A DNA stretch of 64,000 nucleotides. It comes from Phytohabitans aurantiacus. Its GTDB lineage: Bacteria > Actinomycetota > Actinomycetes > Mycobacteriales > Micromonosporaceae. The translations under genes and the position numbers were made by a program. Under the pieces are notes generated by a model. The model did no database searches, was not told where the DNA came from, and saw only the letters and a program-made list of their open reading frames with translations. The stretch is taken from NCBI RefSeq assembly GCF_027923225.1, contig NZ_BSDI01000020.1, positions 60,103 through 124,102 on the forward strand. Reading direction: 5' to 3'. This document shows positions 53,638-62,571 of the stretch, piece by piece. Each line of letters opens with the position of its first letter. Within the stretch, counting starts at the first letter, position 1.

Positions 53638-55209
53638 GTGGACGCTCCGATCGTGGCAGTGACCGTTTATCCCGACCGCGCCCGGGTGACCAGGCGCGGC
53701 AAGGTGGATCTGCCGGCCGGCACCGAGGTGGTCCACATCGGACCCCTCCCGCTCGGCCTGCACCGCGACTCGATCCGGGTCGGCGGCCACGGGCCCGCCA
53801 CCGTGCTCGGCGTCGACGTGGTCACCCGGCACCAGGCCCGGCCGACCGACGCGACCGTGACCGAGCTGGAAGACCAGCGCGACGCGCTCGCCACCGAGAT
53901 GGGCGCCCTCGGCGACGCGTCCGCCGTCGAGGAGCAGCGCGCCGAGTTCCTCAGCACGCTCGCCCAGCGCGCCGGCGGCACGTACGCCCGCTCGCTCGCC
54001 GCGGGCGAGACCGATCCGGCGGCGGTCGCCGCCTTCGCCGACTCCATCGCCGAGCAGCTCACCGCGACCAAGGCCCGACAGCGCGAGCTGGCGCAGCGCG
54101 TCAACGAGACCGGCAGGCGCAAGGCCGCCGTCGAGCGCCACCTGGCGCAGATCAGGGGCAAGCAGGTACCGGACGAACTGGTCGCCGCCGTGACGCTGCA
54201 GGTCACCGCCGAGGGGGCCGTCGAGCTGGAACTGTCGTACGTGGTGGACGGCGCCGGCTGGGAGTCGACGTACGACGTGCGCCTCGACGACGAGCGCCTC
54301 GCCGTCACCTGGTTCGGGCTGGTGACCCAGCGCACCGGTGAAGACTGGCCGGAGTGCGAGCTGGTGCTCTCCACCGCCCGTCCGGCGACCACCACGACCG
54401 TCCCTGAACTGGACCCCTGGTACCTCGACCGGATCCGCCCGCTGCCGGTGGCGCGCGCCGTGGCCGCCTCCCGGGCACGGGCGCCGATGCCCGCGGCACC
54501 TGCGGGTGCGGCCTTCAACGCGGCGCTCGCGATGGACGCGGGCGACGCGGTGGTCGCTGTCGAGGAGAGCACCAGCGTCATCGAGCAGGGCGTCGCGGCG
54601 GCCACCTACCGGCCCGAGCACCCGGTCGCGGTGCCCGCCGACGGAGGCGCGCACCGGGCCACGGTCGCGGTGCTGGAGCTGCCCGTGCAGCTCGACTACG
54701 TGACCGCGCCGGCCATCTCGCCCGACGCCCACCTGCGGGCCACCGCCGCCAACGGCTCGGCGCACACCCTGCTGCCCGGGCGGGCCTCGGTCTTCCACGG
54801 CGCCGACTTCGTGGGCGCCACCGTGCTGGAGACCTGGGCGCCCGGCGAAGAGGTCGAGCTGGCGCTCGGCCTCGACGACCGCATCCGCGTCGAGCGCAAG
54901 CTGATCCGGCGCACAGCCACCAAGGCGGCGCTGGGCGCGACGCGGCGGCGCGAGGTCGAGTACCGGACGACGGTCGCCAACCACACGCCCCGGACGGCCC
55001 GCGTGACCGTGCTCGACCAGATCCCGGTCTCCCGCGACGAGGGCATCACGGTACGCGCGTTCCGGGTCGACCCCAGCCCCGTGGAGCGCACGGAGCTGGG
55101 GGTCCTGACCTGGAAGCTCGAACTGGAACCGGGCGACACCAAAGAGGTGGCGATGGGCCTGCGCGTGGAGCTCGCCCGCGGCGTGGAAATGGCCGGCTGG
55201 CGCGAGTAG
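53638..55209 (+). CDS. MuiA-like protein (DUF4140/DUF4139)
   Basis: The 523-residue protein has an N-terminal DUF4140 domain (VAVTVYPDRARVTRRGKVDLPAG), a coiled coil at about 70-185 and a C-terminal DUF4139 domain (ELSYVVDGAGWESTYDVRL, TGEDWPECELVLSTARP, TWKLELEPGDTKEVAMGL). The family is called mucoidy inhibitor A, and its function is unknown. No signal peptide is present, so it is cytoplasmic here. The GTG at 53638 is chosen since it starts the domain and lies 21 bp from the divergent gene. The stop abuts that of the PhoD gene. Confidence 0.9.
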   Translation: MDAPIVAVTVYPDRARVTRRGKVDLPAGTEVVHIGPLPLGLHRDSIRVGGHGPATVLGVDVVTRHQARPTDATVTELEDQRDALATEMGALGDASAVEEQRAEFLSTLAQRAGGTYARSLAAGETDPAAVAAFADSIAEQLTATKARQRELAQRVNETGRRKAAVERHLAQIRGKQVPDELVAAVTLQVTAEGAVELELSYVVDGAGWESTYDVRLDDERLAVTWFGLVTQRTGEDWPECELVLSTARPATTTTVPELDPWYLDRIRPLPVARAVAASRARAPMPAAPAGAAFNAALAMDAGDAVVAVEESTSVIEQGVAAATYRPEHPVAVPADGGAHRATVAVLELPVQLDYVTAPAISPDAHLRATAANGSAHTLLPGRASVFHGADFVGATVLETWAPGEEVELALGLDDRIRVERKLIRRTATKAALGATRRREVEYRTTVANHTPRTARVTVLDQIPVSRDEGITVRAFRVDPSPVERTELGVLTWKLELEPGDTKEVAMGLRVELARGVEMAGWRE

Positions 55210-56847
55210 CTAGGGCCGGGCCGTTTCCCACTCCGCCGTGTCCGGGATCGCCGGTGCGGAGCGGAGGGTCGGCGCCGGGTCCAGGGGGCGCGAGTACGTC
55301 TGGTGCAGGCCGGGCACGCGGTCCTCGACCGTGTACGACGCACGCGTGTACGCCGGTGCGTCCGGCGTGTTCACGTACGGCAGCACCTTGAAGTCGGCGT
55401 CCAACCGCTCCCGCGTCACCTTCGTCAGCACGTAACCGCGCTGGTTGTTGTAGAACCGCAGGTGCGGGTTGATCTTCAGGAACGGGTGCGTCGCCGGGTC
55501 CGAGTCGGCCCCGTTGCCGCCCGACGTGATCGACGAGCACACCAGCTCGGCACCCACCGTGCGCGACGTCGGGTCGTCGTAGTCAAGCTTGAGGTCGCTC
55601 GCCCAGTGCGCGTGCACGTCGCCGGTGAGCACGATCGGGTTGCGCACCCCGGCGGCGACCCAGCCGCGCGTGATCCGGTCGCGGGACGCCACGTACCCGT
55701 CCCAGGAGTCCTGACTCGTCACCTTCGCAGGGCCGGCGTTGTTGTCACGCTGGGCGAAGAACACCTGCTGCCCGAGGATGTCCCACTGGGCCGTCGAGCG
55801 GCGGAAACCGTCGAGCAGCCACTTCTCCTGCTCCGCCCCGGTAATCGAGCGGGCGGGGTCGACGGCGGCCGGGCAGTCCTTGTATCCGTCGCCACAACCC
55901 TGGTCGTCGCGGTACTGGCGGGTGTCGAGCATGTGGAATGTCGCCAACCGTCCCCAGTGGAGCCGCCGGTACAGCTGCATGTCGATTCCGTGCGGTACCG
56001 ACGAGCGGCGCAGCGGCATGTTCTCGTAGTACGCCTGGAAAGCCGCCGCACGCCGCGCGAGGAAGTCGGGGTCGGGCTGTTCGGGTACCTCGTCGGCCCA
56101 GTTGTTCTCGATCTCGTGGTCGTCCCACACCACGAGCCACGGCGCGACGGCGTGCGCCGCTTGCAGGTCGGCATCCGCCTTGTACTGGGCGTGCCGCTGG
56201 CGGTAGTTGGCGAGCGTGCGCGTCTCCGGGCCCTCGTGGTCGCGCGGGTTGCCGCCCGGGATGGTGTATGTGCCCTTCGCGTACTCGTACTGGTAGTCGC
56301 CGAGGTGCAGAATCAGCTCCGGTTCGTCCTCAGCGAGACGGCGGTACGCGGTGAAGTATCCGTGTTCGAACTGGGAGCACGAAACAAACGCCATCGCCAG
56401 CGCGCCACCGGACGCGCGCGGCGCGGGCGCGGTGCGGGTACGTCCAACGGGTGACACGTGCTTCTCGGCGCGGAACCGGTAGAAGTATTCGCGTCCCGCG
56501 AGCAGACCGTTCAGTTCGATGTGGACACTGTGTGCCGACTCAGGCCGGGCGACGGCGGTGCCGCGCCGCACCACGTGCCGGAAGCGCTCGTCCTGCGCGA
56601 CCTCCCAACCGACATTGACAGGCCGGGAGGGCATGCCGCCAAGGCCGTCATCGGCGAGCGGCTCGGGTGCGAGGCGGGTCCAGAGCACGAAACCGTCATG
56701 GTCAGGGTCGCCGGACGCGACACCGAGCGTGAACGGGTCGGTCCGAAGTGGACCGGAATTCGATGCGATCGCGGCTCCGGTGGGCAGCGCGGCAACCGCC
56801 GCGCCTGCGGCGCCACCGACAATCAGGGTCCGTCGGGAGACTGGCAT
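55210..56847 (-). CDS. secreted alkaline phosphatase D (PhoD)
   Basis: The 545-residue protein has a twin-arginine signal (SRRTLIVGGAAGAAVAALPTGAAIA) and the PhoD fold: N-terminal Fn3-like part (GVASGDPDHDGFVLWTRL), metal ligands in HLGDYQYEYAKG, VWDDHEIENNWAD and LTGDVHAHWASDL. It binds Fe3+/Ca2+ and removes phosphate from phosphodiesters such as teichoic acids or phospholipids outside the cell. Phosphate control is likely, but no clear PHO box was found. Confidence 0.96.
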   Translation of the reverse strand: MPVSRRTLIVGGAAGAAVAALPTGAAIASNSGPLRTDPFTLGVASGDPDHDGFVLWTRLAPEPLADDGLGGMPSRPVNVGWEVAQDERFRHVVRRGTAVARPESAHSVHIELNGLLAGREYFYRFRAEKHVSPVGRTRTAPAPRASGGALAMAFVSCSQFEHGYFTAYRRLAEDEPELILHLGDYQYEYAKGTYTIPGGNPRDHEGPETRTLANYRQRHAQYKADADLQAAHAVAPWLVVWDDHEIENNWADEVPEQPDPDFLARRAAAFQAYYENMPLRRSSVPHGIDMQLYRRLHWGRLATFHMLDTRQYRDDQGCGDGYKDCPAAVDPARSITGAEQEKWLLDGFRRSTAQWDILGQQVFFAQRDNNAGPAKVTSQDSWDGYVASRDRITRGWVAAGVRNPIVLTGDVHAHWASDLKLDYDDPTSRTVGAELVCSSITSGGNGADSDPATHPFLKINPHLRFYNNQRGYVLTKVTRERLDADFKVLPYVNTPDAPAYTRASYTVEDRVPGLHQTYSRPLDPAPTLRSAPAIPDTAEWETARP

Positions 56848-56981
56848 CGGGTACCTCCCCAGGGGGTTTGACGTGCATCAACCTGGGGAAGCCTCGCGAG
56901 CGCGCGTGCCACCGACGGATCTTGATGTTGAACGTGAAGGTAACAGTTAGAGAACCGGTGTGGCGGGGAAAGTACCAGTTC

Positions 56982-57641
56982 ATGAGGAAGTGGCTGTGGT
57001 TCAACGCCTTGTCACTGGTGATGTTCGGGGCGTTTCTGATCTTCATCGTGCTGCAGAGCATCTTCGGCTGGCAGGTGCGCAACGAGGAGCTGGCGCAGTA
57101 CGGCCAGGCCGCCGACAGCTACTGGGCCTATCTGGGCACGGGCCACTTCGTCGAAGCTGTGTTCGAAAACTGGGAGTCCGAGTTCCTCCAGATGGGCTTC
57201 TACGTGCTCCTCACGGCGTACCTGGTGCAGCGCGGCTCACCCGAGTCCAAACCGCTCGGGCAGAAGGACCGCCCCGAGGACTACCCGGAAAAGGCCACGT
57301 CTCACTCGCCCGCCCTGGCCCGTCGCGAGGGCTGGCAACAGGTGCTCTACCGCAACAGCCTTTCCATCGCACTGCTCGGCCTTTTCGTGCTGTCGTTCGT
57401 GGTACACCTGTTCGGCGGCACCGCTGAGTACAACGAGCAGCAGGCGCTTGAGAGCGGCGCCGCGCCCATCAGCGCCTGGGCGTTCCTGACCACGAGCGAC
57501 TTCTGGTTCCAGTCGATGCAAAACTGGCAGAGCGAGTTTCTCGCCGTCGGCGCGCTGATCGTGCTGAGTGTCGTGCTCCGCCAGCACGGCTCGCCCCAGT
57601 CGAAACCGGTCACCGCTTCGCACGCGCACACCGGCGAATAG
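56982..57641 (+). CDS. membrane protein with internal duplication (DUF6766-like)
   Basis: The 219-residue protein has four hydrophobic helices in two pairs. The halves resemble each other: NALSLVMFGAFLIFIVLQ with NSLSIALLGLFVLSFVV, then NWESEFLQMGFYVLLTAYLVQRGSPESKPLG with NWQSEFLAVGALIVLSVVLRQHGSPQSKPVT. It is therefore a tandem duplication of one unit with conserved Trp, Gln-Ser-Glu-Phe and Gly-Ser-Pro-Ser-Lys-Pro. Function unknown. The ATG at 56982 begins at MRKWLWFNALSL; a longer start at 56925 is possible. Confidence 0.82.
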   Translation: MRKWLWFNALSLVMFGAFLIFIVLQSIFGWQVRNEELAQYGQAADSYWAYLGTGHFVEAVFENWESEFLQMGFYVLLTAYLVQRGSPESKPLGQKDRPEDYPEKATSHSPALARREGWQQVLYRNSLSIALLGLFVLSFVVHLFGGTAEYNEQQALESGAAPISAWAFLTTSDFWFQSMQNWQSEFLAVGALIVLSVVLRQHGSPQSKPVTASHAHTGE

Positions 57642-57662
57642 CCAGCGGATTATGCAGGACCG

Positions 57663-57720
57663 CTCGGGTCAGCGCGGCATTTCCCGCGTTCCACCCAAGT
57701 CATCGTTAAGGTGACCCGAG
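57663..57720 (+). promoter_or_regulatory. long-range inverted repeat in the leader of the repeat protein
   Basis: CTCGGGTCA (57663-57671) and TGACCCGAG (57712-57720) are perfect 9-bp arms 40 bases apart, ending 10 bp before the ATG of the secreted repeat protein. A smaller stem CGCGG/CCGCG is inside. The leader RNA could fold and hide the ribosome site, or the arms may bind a dimeric protein. Confidence 0.45.
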
Positions 57721-57730
57721 AATAATTCGC

Positions 57731-58426
57731 ATGTACGCACCCAAGCATCCATGGTTCACGGCGGTCGCCGGCCTGGGCCTCGCGCTCGGCCTAGCCACCG
57801 CCATGGACACGAGCGCGCCCGCGCTCCGGCTCGCATCCGACGCCGTTGTGATGCCGTCAGCAGCGCCGCTGCCGCAAACACCGGCCAAGCCCGCCACCTC
57901 CACCCTTTCCGACGCCCCACCCGCTCCCGCCGTAGCCGACCCTGCCCAGGCCGACTCCACCGGAGCCGACTCTGCTCGGGCCGACTCTGCCGGAGCCGAC
58001 TCCGCTCAGGCCGACCCCGCCTTGGCCGAGTCTGCCGGAGCCGACTCCGCCTTGGCTGACGAGGAGTCGCCGACCTCTGGCCTCACCGACGAGGCCGAAC
58101 CTGGGTCGGTCATGGGCGGCGCGAACCCGGATATAGCCGAAGCCCCGATGGCCGGCCCAGTCCAGCCTGGTCGGGACCGGGAGCCCGAGCCCGTCACGGT
58201 CGGCGGCACCCTCTTGGTGCCGACGGAAATCCAGCCCGGCACGTACCAGAGCACCGTCCCGGAGGACTCGGACTACTGCTACTGGACCCGCCTGAGGGGT
58301 ACGTCAGGCGAGGCCGACGACATCATCGCCGGCGACTTCGTCAATCCCGGCGAACGCGTCACCGTCACGATCAGCGAGGACGACGCCGCGTTCTTCCACA
58401 CCGGATGCGGCACCCTGACCCAGTAA
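57731..58426 (+). CDS. secreted protein with Ala-Asp-Ser-Ala pentad repeats
   Basis: The 231-residue protein has a signal-like hydrophobic start (VAGLGLALGLATAM), a low-complexity Ala/Pro region and about eight five-residue repeats of the form ADSAx (residues 70-110), written as near-identical DNA units. A folded C-terminal domain (about 155-231) with EIQPGTYQSTVPED, CYWTRLRG, NPGERVTVTISEDDAAFFHTGCGTL contains two Cys that could form a disulfide. The domain type is common in exported actinobacterial proteins of unknown role. The repeat number is expected to vary. Confidence 0.82.
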   Translation: MYAPKHPWFTAVAGLGLALGLATAMDTSAPALRLASDAVVMPSAAPLPQTPAKPATSTLSDAPPAPAVADPAQADSTGADSARADSAGADSAQADPALAESAGADSALADEESPTSGLTDEAEPGSVMGGANPDIAEAPMAGPVQPGRDREPEPVTVGGTLLVPTEIQPGTYQSTVPEDSDYCYWTRLRGTSGEADDIIAGDFVNPGERVTVTISEDDAAFFHTGCGTLTQ

Positions 58427-58443
58427 CCCGCCGTCCCGACCCC

Positions 58444-58527
58444 CGCCGATCAAGGGCGAACGCACGCGGTTGGATCTCTTTTCCGCGTGCATTCGCCCTT
58501 GATCGATGGACATCCCCTTGATCGGCG
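58444..58527 (+). repeat. palindromic repeat element, copy A
   Basis: The 84-bp unit begins CGCCGATCAAGG and ends CCTTGATCGGCG (12-bp terminal inverted repeats). Inside is a 22-bp palindromic stem (one mismatch) with loop TTGGATCTCTTTT, then a short tail. Full-length copies lie at 58655, 62665 and 63738, with damaged ones at 62572 and 62847. Confidence 0.88.
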
Positions 58528-58654
58528 TGGCGACGCGCCGCCCCGCGCCTTCGCGCCCGCGCCTTCGCGCGGCGGCGGCGCTTCACGGCGGCAATGGCCC
58601 CCGCGCGCGGGTCGTCGGGGGGCAAACGGCGAGTAGGCGGCGGGCCCGTGAGGG

Positions 58655-58738
58655 CCGCGATCAAGGGGGTTTGCGTGGATCAAGGGCGAATGCACGCGGA
58701 AAAGAGATCCAACCGCGTGCGTTTGCCCTTGATCGGTG
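58655..58738 (-). repeat. palindromic repeat element, copy B (inverted)
   Basis: The same unit in reverse orientation: the loop reads AAAAGAGATCCAA and the tail lies on the left. Copies A and B stand 127 bp apart as an inverted pair in the 390-bp gene-free gap between the secreted repeat protein and the E1 enzyme. Confidence 0.88.
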
Positions 58739-58817
58739 GGGAGAGGGAGGAGGGAAGGGGATCGAGTGGGGAGGGGGATGGGACGGGGTGGGTGGTCGAG
58801 GGTGGCGCCAGTCGGTA

Positions 58818-61184
58818 ATGCTGTGGTCCGTGACCACCCCTCAAGATCTGGACGAACGGTTCCGGGAGGCGATCGGCGCTCTGGCACCGTCGGCGGGGGC
58901 GCGACCGCCGGACGGGCCGGTGCGTGACGGTACGACGCTCACCGGCGACGCGGCGCTCGGGCTCTTCGACGCCCAGCTCACCAGCCGGCACCTGGATCTC
59001 GCGGCGCGCTGGCTGCGGAGCTTCGGTGAGGGGTACTACACGATCGGCTCGGCCGGGCATGAAGGTAACGCCGCTGTCGCCGCCGCGCTCCGACCGACCG
59101 ACCCGGCGCTGCTGCACTACCGGTCGGGCGGGTTCTACTCCGCTCGCGCCGCCCAAGCCCGCGCCGCTCAGTCACGGGCCGGCGACGAAGGGCCGGGGCG
59201 GCACACGGTACCGCCGAATGGTGACGCGGACCCGCTGGCAGACGCGGCGCGCGACGTGCTGCGGGGTGTGATCGCGTCAGCGGAGGAACCGATCGCCGGC
59301 GGCCGTCACAAGGTCTTTGGAAACGCGGACCTGCACGTGATTCCGACCACGTCGACCGTCGCCTCGCACCTGCCTCGTGCGGTGGGTGTGGCGTTCGCGA
59401 TCGAGCGGCTGCGGCGCACGGCCGCGACGGGGCGCCTGCCGCGCCCGCAGCTCGACGGACAGTCGCCGTGGCCGGCCGATGCGATCGTGGTCTGCTCGTT
59501 CGGCGACGCGTCGATCAACCATGCCGCCGCTACCGCGGCGTTCAATACCGCTGGGTGGTGCGATCACTCCGGCCTGCGGCTGCCGGCGCTCTTCGTCTGT
59601 GAGGACAACGGCATCGGGATCAGCGTCCGCTCGCCCTCGGGCTGGGTGGCGACCGCGCTGCGGTCACGGCCCGGGATCAAATACTTCACGGCTGACGGTT
59701 GCGACGCCGCCGCCACCTACGACGTGGCCGTGGAGGCAGCCGCCTGGGTACGCCGGCACCGCCGCCCCGCCGTGCTTCACCTGCACATGGTGCGCCTCAT
59801 GGGACACGCGGGCGCGGACGTCGAGACGGCGTACCGGACGCCCGCCGAGATCCAGGCGGACCTCGCCCGCGACCCGCTCGTCGCCACCGGGCGGCTGCTC
59901 GTGGAGGCCGGCCTGGCGACACCCGACGAGCTGATCTCCCGGTACGACGAAGTGGGCTGGCAGGTCCGCAAGGTGGCCGAGGAGGTGCTCGGCGAGCCCA
60001 AGCTCGACGGCGCGGCGGAGATCGCGGCCCCGCTGGCGCCGCGCCGGCCCGTGCGGGTGGCCCGTGCCATCGCCGACGCCGCCAGCCGCGCACTCGGGCC
60101 GGTGGCCGCGGCGCGGGCGACCGGGTTCGCCGACAAGCTGCCCGAGGAGGCGGGACCGCTCACCCTCGCCCAGACGATCAACGCGGCGCTCGCCGACGGC
60201 ATGGTCACCCATTCGGGGATGGTGGCTTTCGGCGAGGACGTGGCGCTCAAGGGCGGCGTGTACGGGGTGACGAAGGGGCTGCGGGACAGGTTCGGGGCGT
60301 CCCGGGTGTTCGACACGCTGCTCGACGAGACCTCGATCCTCGGGCTCGGGCTGGGCACGGGGCTGGCCGGGATGCTGCCGGTCCCCGAGATCCAGTACCT
60401 GGCGTACCTGCACAACGCCGAAGACCAACTGCGCGGTGAGGCCGCCACGATGCAGTTCTTCTCGCGGGGCGCCTATCGCAACCCGATGGTGGTGCGGATC
60501 GCCGGGCTGGCGTACCAGGAAGGCTTTGGTGGGCACTTCCACAACGACAATTCGGTGGCAGTACTCCGGGATGTTCCTGGTCTTGTCGTCGCGGTGCCGG
60601 CGCGGGCCGACGACGCCGCGCCGATGCTCAGGTCGTGCCTGGCCAGCGCGGCGGTCGACGGCAGCGTCTGCGTCTTCCTGGAGCCGATAGCGCTGTATCA
60701 CACTCGTGACCTGTACGCGGACGGCGACGGTGAGTGGCTGGCACCCTACCTGCCGCCCGCCGAGTGGGCCGCCAGCCACGTCCCCGTCGGGCGGGCCCGC
60801 GTCTACGGGGTCGGTTCCGCCGAAGACCTGACGATCATCACGTTCGGAAACGGGGTGCGGATGTCGCTGCGGGTGGCCGCCCGGCTCGCCAACGAGGGCG
60901 TCGGCTCCCGCGTGGTCGACCTGCGCTGGCTGTCCCCGCTGCCGGTGGCCGACATCGTCCGGGAGTCAGCCGCCACCGGCCGGGTCCTGGTCGTCGACGA
61001 GACGAGGCGTTCCGGCGGGGTCGGCGAGGGCGTCGTCGCGGCCTTGGTCGACGGCGGGTACGTCGGTTCGGCGCGACGTATCGCATCGGTTGACTCGTTC
61101 ATCCCGCTTGGGCCGGCGGCTCGGCACGTTCTGGTCACGGAAGATGCCATCACCCAGGGTGCCCGGGCGCTGTTGGCGCGGTAA
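58818..61184 (+). CDS. fused alpha-beta E1 component of a 2-oxoacid dehydrogenase
   Basis: The 788-residue protein joins an E1 alpha half (TPP/Mg motif SFGDASINHAAATAAFN near residue 230, GHEGNAAVAAAL before) and an E1 beta half from about 450 (VAFGEDVALKGGVYGVTKGL, FDTLLDETSILGLGLGTGLAG, VDLRWLSPLPV). Such thiamine enzymes decarboxylate branched-chain 2-oxoacids, 2-oxobutyrate or acetoin-type substrates. There is no E2 or E3 gene in the window, so it must work with partners elsewhere. ATG 58818 is used, a GTG 12 bases later is possible; the ribosome site is weak. Confidence 0.92.
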   Translation: MLWSVTTPQDLDERFREAIGALAPSAGARPPDGPVRDGTTLTGDAALGLFDAQLTSRHLDLAARWLRSFGEGYYTIGSAGHEGNAAVAAALRPTDPALLHYRSGGFYSARAAQARAAQSRAGDEGPGRHTVPPNGDADPLADAARDVLRGVIASAEEPIAGGRHKVFGNADLHVIPTTSTVASHLPRAVGVAFAIERLRRTAATGRLPRPQLDGQSPWPADAIVVCSFGDASINHAAATAAFNTAGWCDHSGLRLPALFVCEDNGIGISVRSPSGWVATALRSRPGIKYFTADGCDAAATYDVAVEAAAWVRRHRRPAVLHLHMVRLMGHAGADVETAYRTPAEIQADLARDPLVATGRLLVEAGLATPDELISRYDEVGWQVRKVAEEVLGEPKLDGAAEIAAPLAPRRPVRVARAIADAASRALGPVAAARATGFADKLPEEAGPLTLAQTINAALADGMVTHSGMVAFGEDVALKGGVYGVTKGLRDRFGASRVFDTLLDETSILGLGLGTGLAGMLPVPEIQYLAYLHNAEDQLRGEAATMQFFSRGAYRNPMVVRIAGLAYQEGFGGHFHNDNSVAVLRDVPGLVVAVPARADDAAPMLRSCLASAAVDGSVCVFLEPIALYHTRDLYADGDGEWLAPYLPPAEWAASHVPVGRARVYGVGSAEDLTIITFGNGVRMSLRVAARLANEGVGSRVVDLRWLSPLPVADIVRESAATGRVLVVDETRRSGGVGEGVVAALVDGGYVGSARRIASVDSFIPLGPAARHVLVTEDAITQGARALLAR

Positions 61185-61294
61185 ATTCCGTTCCACTCGG
61201 TGCGCCACTTGCGCACGACGGCACAACTGTGTGGACTACGCGCTATCGGCGTCGACAGACGTCGGGAGTGTTGAGATTGAGGAGGCACGCGACA

Positions 61295-61732
61295 GTGAGC
61301 GCGACCGCTGGTCAGGCCGCCGACGGCGTTCGGAGCCTGGCGGACCGGTTCGGCATCGAGCCGGGGATGGTGGTCATGGAGATGGGGTACGACGATGACG
61401 TCGACCAGGATCTCCGCGACGCCCTGACCGACCGCTGCGGGGAGCTGGTCGACGAAGACACGGACGAGGTCGTCGACGCGGTGCTGGTGTGGTACCGCGA
61501 CGGCGACGGTGACCTTTTCGAGCTGCTCGTCGACGCCCTGCACCCGCTCGCCGACAACGGCGTTGTGTGGCTGCTGACGCCCAAGGCCGGACGGCCTGGT
61601 CACGTCGAGCCGAGCGACATCAGTGAGGTAGCACCCACGGCCGGGCTCCAGCAGACCTCGACGGTAAACGCGGGCAAAGACTGGAGTGCCGCCCGGCTGG
61701 TGCTGCCACGGGCCGCCCGTTCGAAGAAGTAG
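61295..61732 (+). CDS. DUF3052-family protein
   Basis: The 145-residue protein matches the actinobacterial DUF3052 family: GVRSLADRFGIEPGMVVMEMGYDDDVDQDLRDAL, DAVLVWYRDGDGDLFELLVDAL, VWLLTPKAGRPGHVEPSDI. Function is unknown. It is usually next to ahpE and aceE, which is partly so here. The GTG at 61295 follows GGAGG. Confidence 0.92.
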   Translation: MSATAGQAADGVRSLADRFGIEPGMVVMEMGYDDDVDQDLRDALTDRCGELVDEDTDEVVDAVLVWYRDGDGDLFELLVDALHPLADNGVVWLLTPKAGRPGHVEPSDISEVAPTAGLQQTSTVNAGKDWSAARLVLPRAARSKK

Positions 61733-61819
61733 CCAAGCCCACTCTCGCCCGGCCGGCGGCGCGCTCTGTCGCCGGTCTATCGTCGTGTGCGCAGACCTGG
61801 GTGAGAGAAGGGCTACTTC

Positions 61820-62284
61820 ATGCCGATCGAGGTGGGCGCCGAGGCGCCCGACTTCCTGCTGCGCGACCAGAACAACCAGGAGGTGCGGCTCAGCGACTAC
61901 CGGGGCCGGCAGAACGTGCTCCTGGTGTTCTACCCACTGGCCTTCACGGGCACGTGCCAGGGCGAGCTCTGCGAGGTGCGTGACAACCTCAACGAGTACG
62001 TCAACGACGACGTCCAGGTGCTGACCGTCAGCGTCGACTCCGTCTTCAGCCACAAGGTGTGGGCCGAGCGGGAGGGTTTCGAGTTTCCGCTGCTCTCCGA
62101 CTTCTGGCCGCACGGTGCGGTGGCGCAGGAGTACGGGGTGTTCAACGCCGAGCGTGGCTTCTCCAACCGTGGCACCTTCATCATCGACAAGGCCGGTGTG
62201 GTGCGATTCGCTGAGCAGAACATGCCCGGCGAGGCTCGCGACCAGTTGGCCTGGCGCAAGGCGCTGGCCGAGCTGACGGCGTGA
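61820..62284 (+). CDS. ahpE: peroxiredoxin AhpE
   Basis: The 154-residue one-Cys peroxiredoxin reduces peroxides; the active Cys46 lies in PLAFTGTC, with Thr43 and an Arg later (KVWAEREGFEFPLLSDF). A further Cys51 (QGELC) may help resolve the sulfenic acid. It matches AhpE of Mycobacterium in length and motif. The ATG follows GAGAAGGGC. The preceding gene is DUF3052, as in many actinobacteria. Confidence 0.95.
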   Translation: MPIEVGAEAPDFLLRDQNNQEVRLSDYRGRQNVLLVFYPLAFTGTCQGELCEVRDNLNEYVNDDVQVLTVSVDSVFSHKVWAEREGFEFPLLSDFWPHGAVAQEYGVFNAERGFSNRGTFIIDKAGVVRFAEQNMPGEARDQLAWRKALAELTA

Positions 62285-62371
62285 TCCGGCGGCTCCGGCC
62301 GCATGATCTGGCTTGCGCGTGGCGGTCGGTGACGGCAAGGTAAGCTTGCCGCCGCCGGCCGACGTGCGTGC

Positions 62372-62446
62372 GGGCGCGTAGCTCAGTGGAAGAGCACTCG
62401 CCTTACAAGCGAGGGGTCGCAGGTTCGAAACCTGCCGCGCCCACCA
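62372..62446 (+). tRNA. tRNA-Val (anticodon TAC)
   Basis: A full cloverleaf can be drawn: acceptor GGGCGCG/CGCGCCC, D arm GCTC...GAGC, anticodon stem CTCGC-CTTACAA-GCGAG with anticodon TAC, T arm GCAGG-TTCGAAA-CCTGC. CCA is encoded at 62444-62446. It follows ahpE and precedes a 550-bp gene-free stretch full of palindromic repeats. Confidence 0.97.
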
Positions 62447-62571
62447 TTTCCCGCCTTGGCGCCGAGGTCCCGTAGGTTCTCGCCTTGGTGCCGGGGCTCG
62501 CCCGTGACGACGTGTCGCCGCGCCCCGCACGCCTCCCGCCTCACGCCTCACGCCTCACGCCTCCCGCCTCA

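Noticed and set aside
57935..58060. Tandem 15-bp repeats resembling a CRISPR or minisatellite
   Set aside because: They are in frame inside a coding region and encode ADSAx pentads; there are no unique spacers.
58427..58817. CRISPR array in the repeat-rich gap
   Set aside because: Only two long inverted copies are present, with no regular spacers and no cas genes.
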